A stretch of 64,000 bases of DNA from Novosphingobium sp. KA1 (GCF_017309955.1 NZ_CP021247.1:1179501-1243500); one strand, 5' to 3'. Numbered from the stretch's first letter, positions 27,195 to 36,390 are shown. Notes: a model not told the origin generated them from the letters alone. Numbers and translations are program-made.

Positions 27195-27728
27195 ATGGCG
27201 ATATCCTCGGGCGGAGGCGGTGCCGAAACACCGATGTCCGACATCAACACGACGCCGCTCGTCGACGTCATGCTGGTGCTTCTGATCATCTTCCTGATCG
27301 CGGTCCCGGTCGCGATCCAGACGATCGAAAAGCTGAAGATCCCCATCATCAAGTCGGAAGAATCGAAGGACAAGGTGGAGAACCTCCTCCTCACTGTCAC
27401 GACCACCGACGATGCGGGTCTCAGCGCGGGTCAACCCGGCTACCAGGGCGCTTCGCGCAATGGCGAATGCCGCGTTTACTTCAACAACATCACGCCGGTT
27501 ACCTCCAAGGAACTCTACGACCAGGCCTTCAAGCGTCTCGACGCTATCGTGAAGCGTGCTGGTGGTCCGGAAGCCCTGAAGGACAACCCGGATCTGGTCC
27601 CGCAGGTCCACATCCGTGGTGACGTGAACGCCCCGTGGCGTTGCGTGGCCGGCGCGATCTACAACGTTCAGATTGCGGGTTACCCGACGGTTGGCTTCAT
27701 CTCCAACCCGGTCGACCCGAACGCCTGA
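27195..27728 (+). CDS. exbD: ExbD / TolR family biopolymer transport protein (first)
   Basis: ExbD is the dimeric single-helix partner inside the ExbB ring, carrying the proton-binding aspartate. The 177-residue protein has the N-terminal motif MSDINTTPLVDVMLVLLIIF, with the conserved Asp at the start of the transmembrane helix. A periplasmic domain follows. It is longer than the other two copies because of an extra region around residues 70-125 containing NGECRVYFNN and HIRGDVNAPW with two cysteines. This long form corresponds to the first ExbD in clusters with two. Confidence 0.93.
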   Translation: MAISSGGGGAETPMSDINTTPLVDVMLVLLIIFLIAVPVAIQTIEKLKIPIIKSEESKDKVENLLLTVTTTDDAGLSAGQPGYQGASRNGECRVYFNNITPVTSKELYDQAFKRLDAIVKRAGGPEALKDNPDLVPQVHIRGDVNAPWRCVAGAIYNVQIAGYPTVGFISNPVDPNA

Positions 27729-27751
27729 CGTTCGAGAAGGAGTAACATTCC

Positions 27752-28186
27752 ATGGCAATGTCAGGCGGCAAGGATGATGGCGCGCCGATGATGGAAATGA
27801 ACACGACGCCGTTGATCGACGTCATGCTCGTTCTCCTCATCATGTTCATCATCACCATTCCGGTTGCGACCAACTCGATCGACATCGACCTGCCGGTTGC
27901 AACCCCTCCGACGAACAACCCGCCGCCGGTGGACCCGATCAAGAACAAGATCGTGCTCACCGCGGATGCGCGGATCCTGTGGAACGGCAATGCCGTCGAC
28001 CAGGGCACCCTGCAGAACCTGCTGGCGCAGTCGCTGACCTACAAGGTCGAGCCCGAACTGCAGTACCAGCCGGAACCGCAGGCGTCGTACGAACTTTCGG
28101 CTCAGGTTCTCCAGCTCATCAAGGCTGCGAACGTGACCAAGTTCGGCTTCGTCGGCAACGAACAGTTCAGCACCTTCGGCAAGTAA
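27752..28186 (+). CDS. exbD2: ExbD / TolR family biopolymer transport protein (second)
   Basis: This second ExbD paralogue has 144 residues. MNTTPLIDVMLVLLIMFIITIPVATN carries the membrane helix with the conserved aspartate. The periplasmic domain includes LWNGNAVDQGTLQNLL and ends NVTKFGFVGNEQFSTFGK. It lies 23 bp after the first exbD, with GAAGGAG upstream of its ATG, and is the last gene before a strong terminator. In Xanthomonas a second exbD in this position is needed only for some TonB-dependent functions. Whether that holds here is unknown. Confidence 0.93.
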   Translation: MAMSGGKDDGAPMMEMNTTPLIDVMLVLLIMFIITIPVATNSIDIDLPVATPPTNNPPPVDPIKNKIVLTADARILWNGNAVDQGTLQNLLAQSLTYKVEPELQYQPEPQASYELSAQVLQLIKAANVTKFGFVGNEQFSTFGK

Positions 28187-28222
28187 GCCGAAAGCGCGAA
28201 CAGGACCTTCGGGACCAGGGAA

Positions 28223-28247
28223 GGGGCGGAGAAATCCGCCCCTTTTT
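28223..28247 (+). terminator. terminator of tonB-exbB-exbD-exbD2
   Basis: GGGGCGGA/TCCGCCCC perfect 8-bp stem with a GAAA tetraloop, followed directly by TTTTT. It lies 36 bp after the exbD2 stop and separates the third exbD from the cluster. Confidence 0.95.
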
Positions 28248-28379
28248 CTATGTGCGCTTTCTATGTCCGCGATCCGTGGCCGCCTCCAAGTCGGCGCGCG
28301 GACAGGATGTTCACTTGGAGCCCTGACGGTTTCGCGTTAGATCTCATGCCAGTGCGGAAAAGACCCGATAGAGAGGACT

Positions 28380-28799
28380 TTGACCACTGGAGAGGCCGTT
28401 TCAGAAACCCCGATCAGCACCATCAACACCACCCCGCTGATCGATGTCATGCTGGTGCTGCTGATCATGTTCGTGATCACCATCCCGGTTGCCACCAACT
28501 CTGTTCCCATCGACCTGCCTTCGGGCCTGACCACCCAGGTGGTGCAGCCGCTGCAGAACACCGTCTCTCTCGACGCCAATGGAACGATACGCTGGAACGG
28601 CGAGGCGGTGGAAAGCGCCGACCTGGCCAAACTGCTCTACAGCACCACCCGGATGCCGACCGAACCGCAACTCCGTTTCCGGCCCGACGCCGGCGCCAGC
28701 TACGACCGCGCCGCACAAGTGCTCGCCGCCATCAAGGCATCGGGGGTGACCAATTTCGGCTTCGTCGACAACGATCGTTTCGGCCACTTCGAACAATAG
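28380..28799 (+). CDS. ExbD / TolR family biopolymer transport protein (third)
   Basis: This third ExbD-like protein of 139 residues is clearly related to exbD2 (ETPISTINTTPLIDVMLVLLIMFVITIPVATNS, IRWNGEAVESADL, GVTNFGFVDNDRFGHFEQ). The motor aspartate is retained. It starts at a TTG (28380) with GAGAGGA upstream and lies beyond the cluster's terminator, so it is likely expressed separately or by readthrough. Its codon usage is more GC-ended than that of the four upstream genes, fitting lower expression. It converges with the helicase gene, whose stop is 18 bp away. Confidence 0.9.
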   Translation: MTTGEAVSETPISTINTTPLIDVMLVLLIMFVITIPVATNSVPIDLPSGLTTQVVQPLQNTVSLDANGTIRWNGEAVESADLAKLLYSTTRMPTEPQLRFRPDAGASYDRAAQVLAAIKASGVTNFGFVDNDRFGHFEQ

Positions 28800-28817
28800 C
28801 CGGCCGTTGCAAGACGC

Positions 28818-31280
28818 TCAGTCCTTGCTGGCGGGCGGATCGACCCGCATCGCCAGCGAGGCCAGGCTCTCCGCCTCCATCAGCAGATCCTCGTCCGCCG
28901 ATCCTGCCGGCAGCGATTCGCGCCCGATCATCGACAGGGCCGGCACCGACAGCGGGCTGATCCGGTCCAGACGGACATGGTCCACCTCCCTGGCCGCCCG
29001 ATCAAGCACATCGGCGACACGGGCAACGTCGGTCATGCGCGCGCGGGCATCTGCCCAGGCCGCCTCGATCAACAGGTGATCCGGCTCGTACTTGCACAGC
29101 ACGTCGTAGATCAGGTCAGTCGAGAACGTGACCTGCCGGCCCGACTTGCGGGTGCCGGGCTGCTGGCGCTCGACAAGACCGGAAATCACCGCCACCTCCC
29201 GAAAGGCACGGCGCAGCAGGTAGGACTGCTCAACCCAGTCGACAAATTCGTGGGTCAGGATATCGGGCGAGAGCAGCGCGGCGGGGTCCTCCACCGGCCG
29301 CAGCCCCCATACCACCAGCGCATAGTCGGTGGCGACAAAGCCGAGCGGCCCCAGCCCGCGCTCTTCCATGCGCCGGGTAATCAGCATGCCGAGCGACTGG
29401 TTCGCCGGCCAGCCCTCGAACGTATAATACGTGGTATAGGCGCAGCCCTGATGCGGGAAGCTCTCCACCAGCAACCGTCCCGGTGCCGGCAGGTGCGAAC
29501 GCCAGTCCTGCACTTCCAGCCATTCGCGCACGTCGTCCGGGAACCGCGCCCAGCCCGCGCGATCGCACAGCATCGCCCTTACCCGGTCGGCAAGATGGGT
29601 CGAGATCGGCATGCGCTGGCCCATGTAGCTGGGGATCGTTGCCGAGCGTCTGGCGGCCCGCACGATCAGTTCCAGTTCCCGCAGCGCCTCGACCTCCAGG
29701 TCCATGCCCGCAAAGCGGAAGGTATCGCCCGCCTTCAGGCTGGCACCGAAACCTTCCTCGACCTTGCCCAGCGAGCGGCCATTGCGGAAGCGCACCTCCA
29801 GCATCTCGGCATCCACGATGATCCCGGCATTGAGGCGGTGACGGGCGGCGTGTTCGGGATGGGTGAGCCGCCAGCGCCAGCCCAATGCACCGTCCTTTTC
29901 CCGCACGATGCGCCGGAACCGGTCATAGGAGCGCAGGGCGTAGCCCCCGGTCGCGACGAATTCGAGGACCCGCGCGAATCTGGCGTCGTCCACCCAGGCA
30001 TAGGCCGAGCAGGACCGCACTTGCGCCGCCAGTTCCGCTTCCCGGAACGGCCCCGCACAGGCGCTTCCCATCACATGCTGCGCCAGGACGTCGAGACCGC
30101 CCGGTCGGAACGGTTCCCCGTCGCGCTGCCCCTCGCGGAGCGCTTCCTGCGCGGCGAAAGCCTCGAGAAACTCGAAGCGGTTGCCCGGCACCAGCATGGC
30201 CTTGCTCGGCTGGTCCAGCCGGTGATTGGCACGCCCGATGCGCTGGAGCAGGCGCGAGGAGCCCTTGGGCGCCCCCATCTGCACCACCAGATCGATGTCC
30301 CCCCAATCGACACCTAGATCGAGGCTGGCGGTACACACGAGCGCCCTAAGCCGCCCCTCGGCCATCGCGCCTTCCACCTTGCGCCGCGCTTCCCGGGACA
30401 GCGAGCCGTGATGGATGCCGATCGGCAGGTTGTCCTCGTTGGCGTTCCAGAGTTCCTGGAAGATATATTCGGCCAGGAAGCGGGTGTTGGTGAAGATCAG
30501 CGTCGTGCGGTGCGCCGCGATCTGCGCGATGAGCTGCGGGATCGCCCAGGTCGCGGCATGACCGCTCCATGGGATACGTTCCTGCTGCGGCAGCAGGATC
30601 GAGACGTCGGGTTCGGCCCCCTCCTCGCCCTCGACCAGTTCCACCGCCTCGATGTCGCCCCAGGGCGCCAGCCAGCCGCGGAACCCGTCGGGATCGGCAA
30701 GGGTCGCCGACAGTCCCACCCGCCGGAGCCCCGGCGACAAGGCCTGCAACCGCGCCATCGACAGGGCCAGCAGATCGCCGCGCTTGCCGGTGGCGAAAGC
30801 GTGGATCTCGTCGACGACGATCCGCTTGAGCCCTGAGAACAGCTCTCCCGCCTCGGGATAGGTCAACAGCAGCGAAAGCGATTCCGGCGTCGTCAGCAGG
30901 ACATGCGGAGGCCGTGCGCGCTGGCGGGCCTTGCGGTCGGACGGGGTATCGCCGCTGCGCGTCTCGATGCGGACCGGCAGGCCCATCTCCTCGACCGGCG
31001 CCAAGAGGTTGCGCTGCACATCGTGCGCCAGCGCCTTGAGCGGCGAGACGTAGATGGTGTGCAGGCCCTCGGGCGGCGAGCCACCGTCCAGCCGCGAGGG
31101 ACAGAAATCGGCCAGCGTCGGCAGGAACCCCGCCAGCGTCTTGCCCGCACCGGTATCGGCGACCAGCAGCACGTGGTTGCCGCGATCGGAGGCCGCCAGC
31201 ATCTCGGCCTGGTGGCGCCGCACGCGCCAGCCACGCGCGGCGAACCAAGCGGCAATCTCGGCGGGCAGCGCGGGTGTCAT
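28818..31280 (-). CDS. ligase-associated DNA damage response DEXH-box helicase (Lhr-like)
   Basis: This is an 820-residue superfamily 2 helicase. Walker A ADTGAGKTLAGFLPTL is near residue 40, walker B is the DEIH in VVDEIHAFATGKRGD, motif III is GLSATLAD, and motifs V/VI are LDLGVDWGDIDLVVQMGAPKGSSRLLQRIGRANHRL. The C-terminal Lhr-type winged-helix and DUF regions follow. The length and motifs fit the TIGR04121-type helicase that normally sits with an ATP-dependent ligase, an exonuclease and a phosphoesterase. None of those partners is adjacent here. The ATG at 31280 gives MTPALPAEIAAWFAARGW. Confidence 0.92.
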   Translation of the reverse strand: MTPALPAEIAAWFAARGWRVRRHQAEMLAASDRGNHVLLVADTGAGKTLAGFLPTLADFCPSRLDGGSPPEGLHTIYVSPLKALAHDVQRNLLAPVEEMGLPVRIETRSGDTPSDRKARQRARPPHVLLTTPESLSLLLTYPEAGELFSGLKRIVVDEIHAFATGKRGDLLALSMARLQALSPGLRRVGLSATLADPDGFRGWLAPWGDIEAVELVEGEEGAEPDVSILLPQQERIPWSGHAATWAIPQLIAQIAAHRTTLIFTNTRFLAEYIFQELWNANEDNLPIGIHHGSLSREARRKVEGAMAEGRLRALVCTASLDLGVDWGDIDLVVQMGAPKGSSRLLQRIGRANHRLDQPSKAMLVPGNRFEFLEAFAAQEALREGQRDGEPFRPGGLDVLAQHVMGSACAGPFREAELAAQVRSCSAYAWVDDARFARVLEFVATGGYALRSYDRFRRIVREKDGALGWRWRLTHPEHAARHRLNAGIIVDAEMLEVRFRNGRSLGKVEEGFGASLKAGDTFRFAGMDLEVEALRELELIVRAARRSATIPSYMGQRMPISTHLADRVRAMLCDRAGWARFPDDVREWLEVQDWRSHLPAPGRLLVESFPHQGCAYTTYYTFEGWPANQSLGMLITRRMEERGLGPLGFVATDYALVVWGLRPVEDPAALLSPDILTHEFVDWVEQSYLLRRAFREVAVISGLVERQQPGTRKSGRQVTFSTDLIYDVLCKYEPDHLLIEAAWADARARMTDVARVADVLDRAAREVDHVRLDRISPLSVPALSMIGRESLPAGSADEDLLMEAESLASLAMRVDPPASKD

Positions 31281-31432
31281 CGCCAGGTTTGTCTCACAAC
31301 CATCACCCGTCCCTTGGAGCATAGCCCGCACGCCGAGAAAAGCCCGCCGAAACGAAGAGTTGCCTGGGCCGCCCGTTGCCGCCACGATGACCGTTTCCGT
31401 GTCACGAAAGGCAAGGCCCCCGCCGACCGATC

Positions 31433-32779
31433 ATGCCGACCGATCTTGCCCAATCCCATCTCGCCCTGCTGGCCGTATCGCTGGCGCTGGGTCTGCTGGT
31501 CGGCATCCAGCGCGGCTGGGTACTGCGCGAACAGGCTGCCGGCACCCGCTTTGCAGGCGTGCGCACATTCGCGCTGATGGGCCTGAGCGGCGGCATTTCC
31601 GGTCAGCTTTTTATCCAGGCCCCCGGGCCGTCCACGGTCGTCCTTGCCGCCGCCGCGCTGCTTGTGCTGATCGGCTATCTCAAGGACAGCCGGATCAATG
31701 CGACGGTCAGCGGCACCGGCGCCCTGGTCGCACTGCTGACCCTGGCGAGTGGCTTCTATGTCGGCCTCGGCCAGCGGCTGACCGGCACGGCCATTGCCGT
31801 GGTGATGGTGCTGCTGCTGACCTTGCGCGATCAGCTCCATGGCTGGATCGACCGGCTGAGCCAGCGCGAAGTGCTGTCGATCGCCCGCTTCGCGCTGATC
31901 GCGCTGGTCATCCTGCCGCTCCTGCCGGACCAGCCGTTCGGCCCCTATCAGGCCTGGAACCCCCGCAAGCTGTGGCTGATCGTCGTGCTGGTCTCCGGCT
32001 TCTCCTTCGCCGGCTATTTTGCCGCCCGCCTGCTGGGTGCCACGCGCGGCGTGATCGCCACCGCCGCCGCCGGATCGCTGGTCTCCTCGACCGCGGTGAC
32101 CGCCTCGCTCGCCAGCCGGATGAAACAGGCCGGCGACGCCGATGCGGCGCTGCCGGCAGGGATCGCCTGCGCCTCGGCCATCATGTTCGTGCGTGTCCTG
32201 CTACTGGCAAGTGCCCTCGCCCCCGCCGCCTTGCCGACGTTCGCACGGCTGGTCGTCCCGGGCCTGGTGATCGCGCTGGTCGCTGCGGCCTTGTTGCTGC
32301 ACCGCACCCGCAAGGCCGCGCCAGCCTCCCCATCTACAGCCTCCCCATCTCCAGCCTTCCCATCTCCGGCCCTCCAATTGCCCGCACCGCCGGCGCCCAC
32401 CCCGGCAGCGAGCGACATGCCGGTGCGCAATCCCTTCGACATCGGACCGGCGCTGGTGCTGGCCGGCCTCGTCATGGTCCTGACGGTCGCCTCGCTCTGG
32501 GTTCTGAACACCTTCGGGGAACGCGGCCTTGCGGTCGTGCTGGCGATATCGGGAAGCGTCGATGTCGATTCCGCGATCATCACTATGGGCGGTCTTGCCG
32601 GACAGTCGCTCGACGCGCGAACGGCAGGACTGGTCCTGGCCGTTCCCGTCGCGCTCAACACCCTGTTCAAGGCAGGTTTATCGATCAGCCTGGCGGGATG
32701 GCAGCAGGGGCGGGCCGCGGCCTTGCCGCTCATCGCCAGCGCCGCCGGGATCGGCATCGCCGCGCTGGCCCTCCCCTGA
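31433..32779 (+). CDS. DUF4010 / MgtC-like integral membrane protein
   Basis: This 448-residue inner-membrane protein has roughly eleven to thirteen hydrophobic segments. The first part (LALGLLVGIQRGWVLREQ...AGVRTFALMGLSGGI) matches MgtC/SapB-type N-terminal regions, and the rest the DUF4010 domain (GVIATAAAGSLVSSTAVTASLA, ISGSVDVDSAIITMG). A hydrophilic Pro/Ser/Ala linker with near-repeated SPSTASPSPAFPSPA units lies near residues 300-325. Transport is likely, but the substrate is unknown. It is divergent from the helicase and convergent with pgmG. Confidence 0.85.
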   Translation: MPTDLAQSHLALLAVSLALGLLVGIQRGWVLREQAAGTRFAGVRTFALMGLSGGISGQLFIQAPGPSTVVLAAAALLVLIGYLKDSRINATVSGTGALVALLTLASGFYVGLGQRLTGTAIAVVMVLLLTLRDQLHGWIDRLSQREVLSIARFALIALVILPLLPDQPFGPYQAWNPRKLWLIVVLVSGFSFAGYFAARLLGATRGVIATAAAGSLVSSTAVTASLASRMKQAGDADAALPAGIACASAIMFVRVLLLASALAPAALPTFARLVVPGLVIALVAAALLLHRTRKAAPASPSTASPSPAFPSPALQLPAPPAPTPAASDMPVRNPFDIGPALVLAGLVMVLTVASLWVLNTFGERGLAVVLAISGSVDVDSAIITMGGLAGQSLDARTAGLVLAVPVALNTLFKAGLSISLAGWQQGRAAALPLIASAAGIGIAALALP

Positions 32780-32802
32780 CCTGACGTCATCGTCGCGTGC
32801 GA

Positions 32803-34230
32803 TCAGCGCGACAGCCCCGAGGCCGCGAGTTGCCGGTCGATCTCGCCGACCAGCCGGGCCAGACCTTCGGGCGTTTCGCTTTCCGCCCGTGCGACCAGCA
32901 TGGCCTGGGTGTTCGACGCACGCAGCAGCCACCAGCCGTCCGCCGTCGTCACCCGCACTCCGTCGACCGCGACCACCTCGGCGCCCGCCTCGGCCAGTCG
33001 TCCCCGCACTTCCTCGACGGCCGCGAACTTGCGGCTTTCCCCAACCGCGAAGCGCAGTTCGGGCGTGGAGACAAGTTGCGGCATGGCGTCATGGAACTCG
33101 GCGACGCTGCGATCCAGCCGCAAGATGGCCGCCATCAGGCGCAGCGCCGCGTAGAAGGCATCGTCGAAGCCGTGATAGTCGTCCGCGAAGAACATGTGCC
33201 CGGTCATCTCACCCGCCAGCACGGCGCCGGTCTGCTTCATTCTGGACTTGATCAGCGCATGCCCGGTCTTCCACATGTCCGGCACCCCGCCCAGCGCCGC
33301 GACCCGATCGAACAGCACGCGCGAGGCCTTCACGTCGGCGATCACCCGCGCCCCCGGGTTTTTGCGTAAGACATCCTCGGCATAGATCAGCAGCAACTGA
33401 TCCCCGGCCAATGCCCGCCCCTGCCCGTCGATCACCCCGATACGATCGGCGTCACCATCGAAGGCCACTCCGAAATCGAGCTTCTTCGCCGCGACGAGCG
33501 CGCGCAGGTCTGCAAGATTGGCCTCCTCGCTCGGATCCGGGTGATGGTTGGGGAAGGTCCCGTCAACGTCGGTGTGGAGAAGATGATGCTCGCCAGGCAA
33601 TCGCGCGGTCAATCGTTCCAGCACGGGACCGGCGGCACCGTTACCCGCATCCCAACCGATCTTCAGCGCCGCAAGACGGTCGGCGGGCAAGTCGGCAAGT
33701 GCGCCCAGCATGCCCTCGACATAGGCATCGATGACGCTGCGGTCTTCGACGCGGCCGGCACCGCGGCTCCATTCCCCGGCGGCGGCCAGTTCCCCCAGCC
33801 GCTGGATCGCCGCCCCGTAAAAGGGCCGACCCGCCATTACCATCTTGAAGCCATTCTGATCGGCGGGATTGTGGCTGCCAGTTATCTGAATGCCGCCCTG
33901 CACATCTTCGGCTGACAGTTCGGCGAAATAGAGCATCGGGCTGCTCGAAATCCCGATCCGCACGACGTCGACGCCGCTGGCGGTCAGCCCTTCGACCAGA
34001 GCCGCTTCCAGTATCGGCGAACTGAGCCGGCCATCGCGCCCGACCACGACCTTGCCGCCGCCTTGCGCCCGCACCAGCGTAGCGAAGCTGCGGCCGATGG
34101 CACGGGCATCCCCGGCTCCAAGGTTGCCTCCCGGCTTCTCGCCGACCACACCGCGAATGTCGTATTCGCGCAGGATCGTCGGGTCGATGCGGTAGCCCTG
34201 CAGTTCACCGCGCTGTACGCTGCCGCTCAG
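32803..34230 (-). CDS. phosphoglucomutase/phosphomannomutase (PgmG/AlgC type)
   Basis: This enzyme interconverts hexose 1- and 6-phosphates and supplies sugar nucleotides for exopolysaccharide and LPS. The protein is about 475 residues. TGSHNPADQNGFK carries the phosphoserine, DGDADRIG binds the metal, GEMTGHMFF is the sugar-binding loop, and RASNTQAML is the phosphate-binding end. REYDIRG near the N-terminus is essential to the fold, yet no ATG, GTG or TTG is available close before it. I place the start at a CTG at 34230 that overlaps the upstream TGA (CTGA), with AGGA upstream. Confidence 0.88.
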   Translation of the reverse strand: MSGSVQRGELQGYRIDPTILREYDIRGVVGEKPGGNLGAGDARAIGRSFATLVRAQGGGKVVVGRDGRLSSPILEAALVEGLTASGVDVVRIGISSSPMLYFAELSAEDVQGGIQITGSHNPADQNGFKMVMAGRPFYGAAIQRLGELAAAGEWSRGAGRVEDRSVIDAYVEGMLGALADLPADRLAALKIGWDAGNGAAGPVLERLTARLPGEHHLLHTDVDGTFPNHHPDPSEEANLADLRALVAAKKLDFGVAFDGDADRIGVIDGQGRALAGDQLLLIYAEDVLRKNPGARVIADVKASRVLFDRVAALGGVPDMWKTGHALIKSRMKQTGAVLAGEMTGHMFFADDYHGFDDAFYAALRLMAAILRLDRSVAEFHDAMPQLVSTPELRFAVGESRKFAAVEEVRGRLAEAGAEVVAVDGVRVTTADGWWLLRASNTQAMLVARAESETPEGLARLVGEIDRQLAASGLSR

Positions 34231-34550
34231 GATCCTGTGTCCTGATCCAGCGCGCCGATCAGCAGGTCGCGCGCGGCATTGGCCTCGTGGACTTTCTCGT
34301 TCGAGCCGCCGCGATCGGGATGGACCTGGACCACCCGCCGGCGATGCGCCTCGAGGATCGCCTCGCGGCTGGCGCCTTCGGACAGGCCCAGCAGAGCCCG
34401 CGCCTGCGCCTCGGCGTGGATCCGGGCAAAGCCCCCCTGCTTGCGCCGCCCGGACGCCGGCCAGTCGTAGCCCAGATAGTTCCAAGGCCAGCGGCCCGTC
34501 AGCATCTTGCAGGCAATGCAGCCCAGCGCGATGAGCCAGATCAGCTTCAT
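34227..34550 (-). CDS. membrane-anchored J-domain protein
   Basis: This 107-residue protein has an N-terminal hydrophobic stretch (LIWLIALGCIACKML) and a C-terminal J domain (about residues 50-105). The DnaK-activating HPD tripeptide is in VVQVHPDRGGSNEKVHEANAARD. The layout resembles Tim14/DjlA-like co-chaperones that recruit DnaK to the membrane. It follows mipZ by 10 bp and overlaps the proposed CTG start of pgmG, so mipZ, this gene and pgmG are probably one operon. Confidence 0.88.
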   Translation of the reverse strand: MKLIWLIALGCIACKMLTGRWPWNYLGYDWPASGRRKQGGFARIHAEAQARALLGLSEGASREAILEAHRRRVVQVHPDRGGSNEKVHEANAARDLLIGALDQDTGS

Positions 34551-34560
34551 GGCGGCAGCG

Positions 34561-35373
34561 TCAGCCCTCGTCGCTCAGTGCGAGCTGCGCTTCGCGGCGC
34601 GCGGGCATCGGCAGGTTAAGCCCGGCCACGAGGCCGCGCAGTTCCTGGCGGGCGACCAGATGGCTGGTGCCCAGTTCGCCAAGGTGGCCCTTGTCGAGAA
34701 GGGTCAGCCCCGAGGGGAACAGCTCGCGGAAGATGACGCGTTCCGAAAGCCCCGGCGAGATGCGGAAGCCCACGCGCTTCGACAGTTCCTTGAGCGCGCC
34801 TTCGAGGCGACGCATGTTCTTGGCCTCGACGTGCTGGACACGGTTGCGCACCACCACCCAGTCCAGTTCGCGGCGGCCTTCGTTGATCGTCTTGAGGCCG
34901 CGCTTCTTGCGGGTTTCCCACATGAGTTCGGCATAGAACGAGAGCTTCTTCACCCGGAAGGTATCGCTCTCCACCTGGCCGATCAGGTCGAAGTCGACAA
35001 AGCTGTCGTTGAGCGGCGTCACCAGCGTGTCGGCGGTGGCGGCGACGTGGCGCGCGAACTGGTCGTCGCGGCCGGGGGTGTCGAAGATCAGGAAATCGTA
35101 GCCCTCGGCGATCTGCTCGGCAAGATCGTCGAGTTCGTCGATATCCTCGCCGTCGTAGACCGCGAAACGGGCACCGGGCAGCGCGATCTCGCGCTGGCGC
35201 TCGGTCTCCATGCGGTTCTCGAGATAGCGGTAGAGCGTGCGCTGGCGCGGATCGAGATCGATCGCGGCCACCTTGGCGCCCTGATAGGCCAGTGCGATGG
35301 CGACATGGACCGCCGTCGTGGACTTGCCGGTGCCGCCCTTTTCATTGGCGAAGACGATGCGATGCGTTGTCAC
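34561..35373 (-). CDS. mipZ: division-plane positioning ATPase MipZ
   Basis: MipZ is a ParA/MinD-family ATPase. In Caulobacter it forms a bipolar gradient with ParB and keeps FtsZ rings at mid-cell. The 270-residue protein has the deviant Walker A NEKGGTGKSTTAVHVA near residue 10, the conserved AAIDLDPRQRTLYRYLENR, and FDTPGRDD for Walker B. These together identify MipZ rather than generic ParA. The start is the GTG at 35373; the frame continues upstream, but the family length supports this choice. It is divergent from panC. Confidence 0.93.
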   Translation of the reverse strand: MTTHRIVFANEKGGTGKSTTAVHVAIALAYQGAKVAAIDLDPRQRTLYRYLENRMETERQREIALPGARFAVYDGEDIDELDDLAEQIAEGYDFLIFDTPGRDDQFARHVAATADTLVTPLNDSFVDFDLIGQVESDTFRVKKLSFYAELMWETRKKRGLKTINEGRRELDWVVVRNRVQHVEAKNMRRLEGALKELSKRVGFRISPGLSERVIFRELFPSGLTLLDKGHLGELGTSHLVARQELRGLVAGLNLPMPARREAQLALSDEG

Positions 35374-35454
35374 GGACCCTGTCGCTTTCCCTGTTGCCGC
35401 CGGTCCTGCCTGACTGGCGAATACCGATCTGCTTCCACCGGAAGCGGATATCAA

Positions 35455-35484
35455 TTGCCGCCCGGGGCACGCCGGCGCTAAGGG
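35455..35484 (+). promoter_or_regulatory. promoter-like element of panC
   Basis: TTGCCG, an 18-base GC-rich spacer, then TAAGGG followed by CGGGCG, about 48 bases before the panC ATG. It is built like the elements before rpmI, pheS and prs, but with a slightly longer spacer. Confidence 0.35.
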
Positions 35485-35532
35485 CGGGCGCGAGAACCGG
35501 TCAAGTCCATTCTAACGGAGCAGCCACCCCCA

Positions 35533-36390
35533 ATGCAAACCGTCCACAGCCTTGATCCACTGCGGCGTGCCGTCGCGACCTTGCGAGAGACCGGGACCGT
35601 GGCGCTGGTGCCGACCATGGGCGCGCTTCATGAAGGCCATTTGACGCTGGTGCGCGAGGCCCGCAAGCACGCCGATCACGTGGTCGTCTCGATCTTCGTG
35701 AACCCGCTGCAGTTCGGCGCCAACGAGGATCTCGACGCCTATCCGCGCCAGCTGGAGCGCGACAGCGCCCTGCTGGAACCCGAAGGCGTGGCGCTGATCT
35801 GGGCGCCCACCGTGGAGGCAATGTACCCGCAGGGCTTTGCCACCAACATCTCGGTGACGGGTGTGTCCGAAGGCCTGTGCGGCGCCGCCCGCCCCGGCCA
35901 TTTCGACGGCGTTGCCACGGTCGTGTGCAAGCTGTTCCACCAGGTGCTGCCCGACGTCGCCCTGTTCGGCGACAAGGACTGGCAGCAGCTCGCGGTGATC
36001 CGCCGCATGGCACGTGACCTCGACCTGACCCAGCCGCATGCCGGTGCCATCATCGGCGTCGAGACCGTGCGCGAGACGGACGGCCTCGCCCGGTCCTCGC
36101 GCAATGCCTACCTCACCGCCGAGCAGCGCGCCGCCGCAGTCACCCTGCCCACCGCGATGAAGGCCGCCATCGCCGCCATCGAAAGCGACACCCGCGTTGC
36201 CGATGCGCTCGCGGACCTCGAAAAGGCCCTGCTTTCCGGTGGGTTCGCCTCGCTCGACTATGCCGAGCTGCGCGACGCGGACGATCTCGCCCTGCTCGAT
36301 GCCCGCTCCGACCGGCCGATGCGGCTGCTGGTTGCCGCCCGGATCGGCAAGGCCCGCCTGATCGACAACATGGCGGTCGCCCCGCGCTGA
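35533..36390 (+). CDS. panC: pantothenate synthetase
   Basis: PanC condenses pantoate and beta-alanine with ATP in coenzyme A synthesis. The 285-residue protein has the HIGH-type nucleotide motif in PTMGALHEGHLTLV, the pantoate-binding FVNPLQFGANEDLDAYPR, and the KLFHQVLPDVALFGDKDWQQL block. The adenylate-forming signature RETDGLARSSRNAYL is also present. Length and start (MQTVHSLDPLRRAV) are normal, with an ACGGAG ribosome site upstream. No panB or panD is adjacent. Confidence 0.97.
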   Translation: MQTVHSLDPLRRAVATLRETGTVALVPTMGALHEGHLTLVREARKHADHVVVSIFVNPLQFGANEDLDAYPRQLERDSALLEPEGVALIWAPTVEAMYPQGFATNISVTGVSEGLCGAARPGHFDGVATVVCKLFHQVLPDVALFGDKDWQQLAVIRRMARDLDLTQPHAGAIIGVETVRETDGLARSSRNAYLTAEQRAAAVTLPTAMKAAIAAIESDTRVADALADLEKALLSGGFASLDYAELRDADDLALLDARSDRPMRLLVAARIGKARLIDNMAVAPR

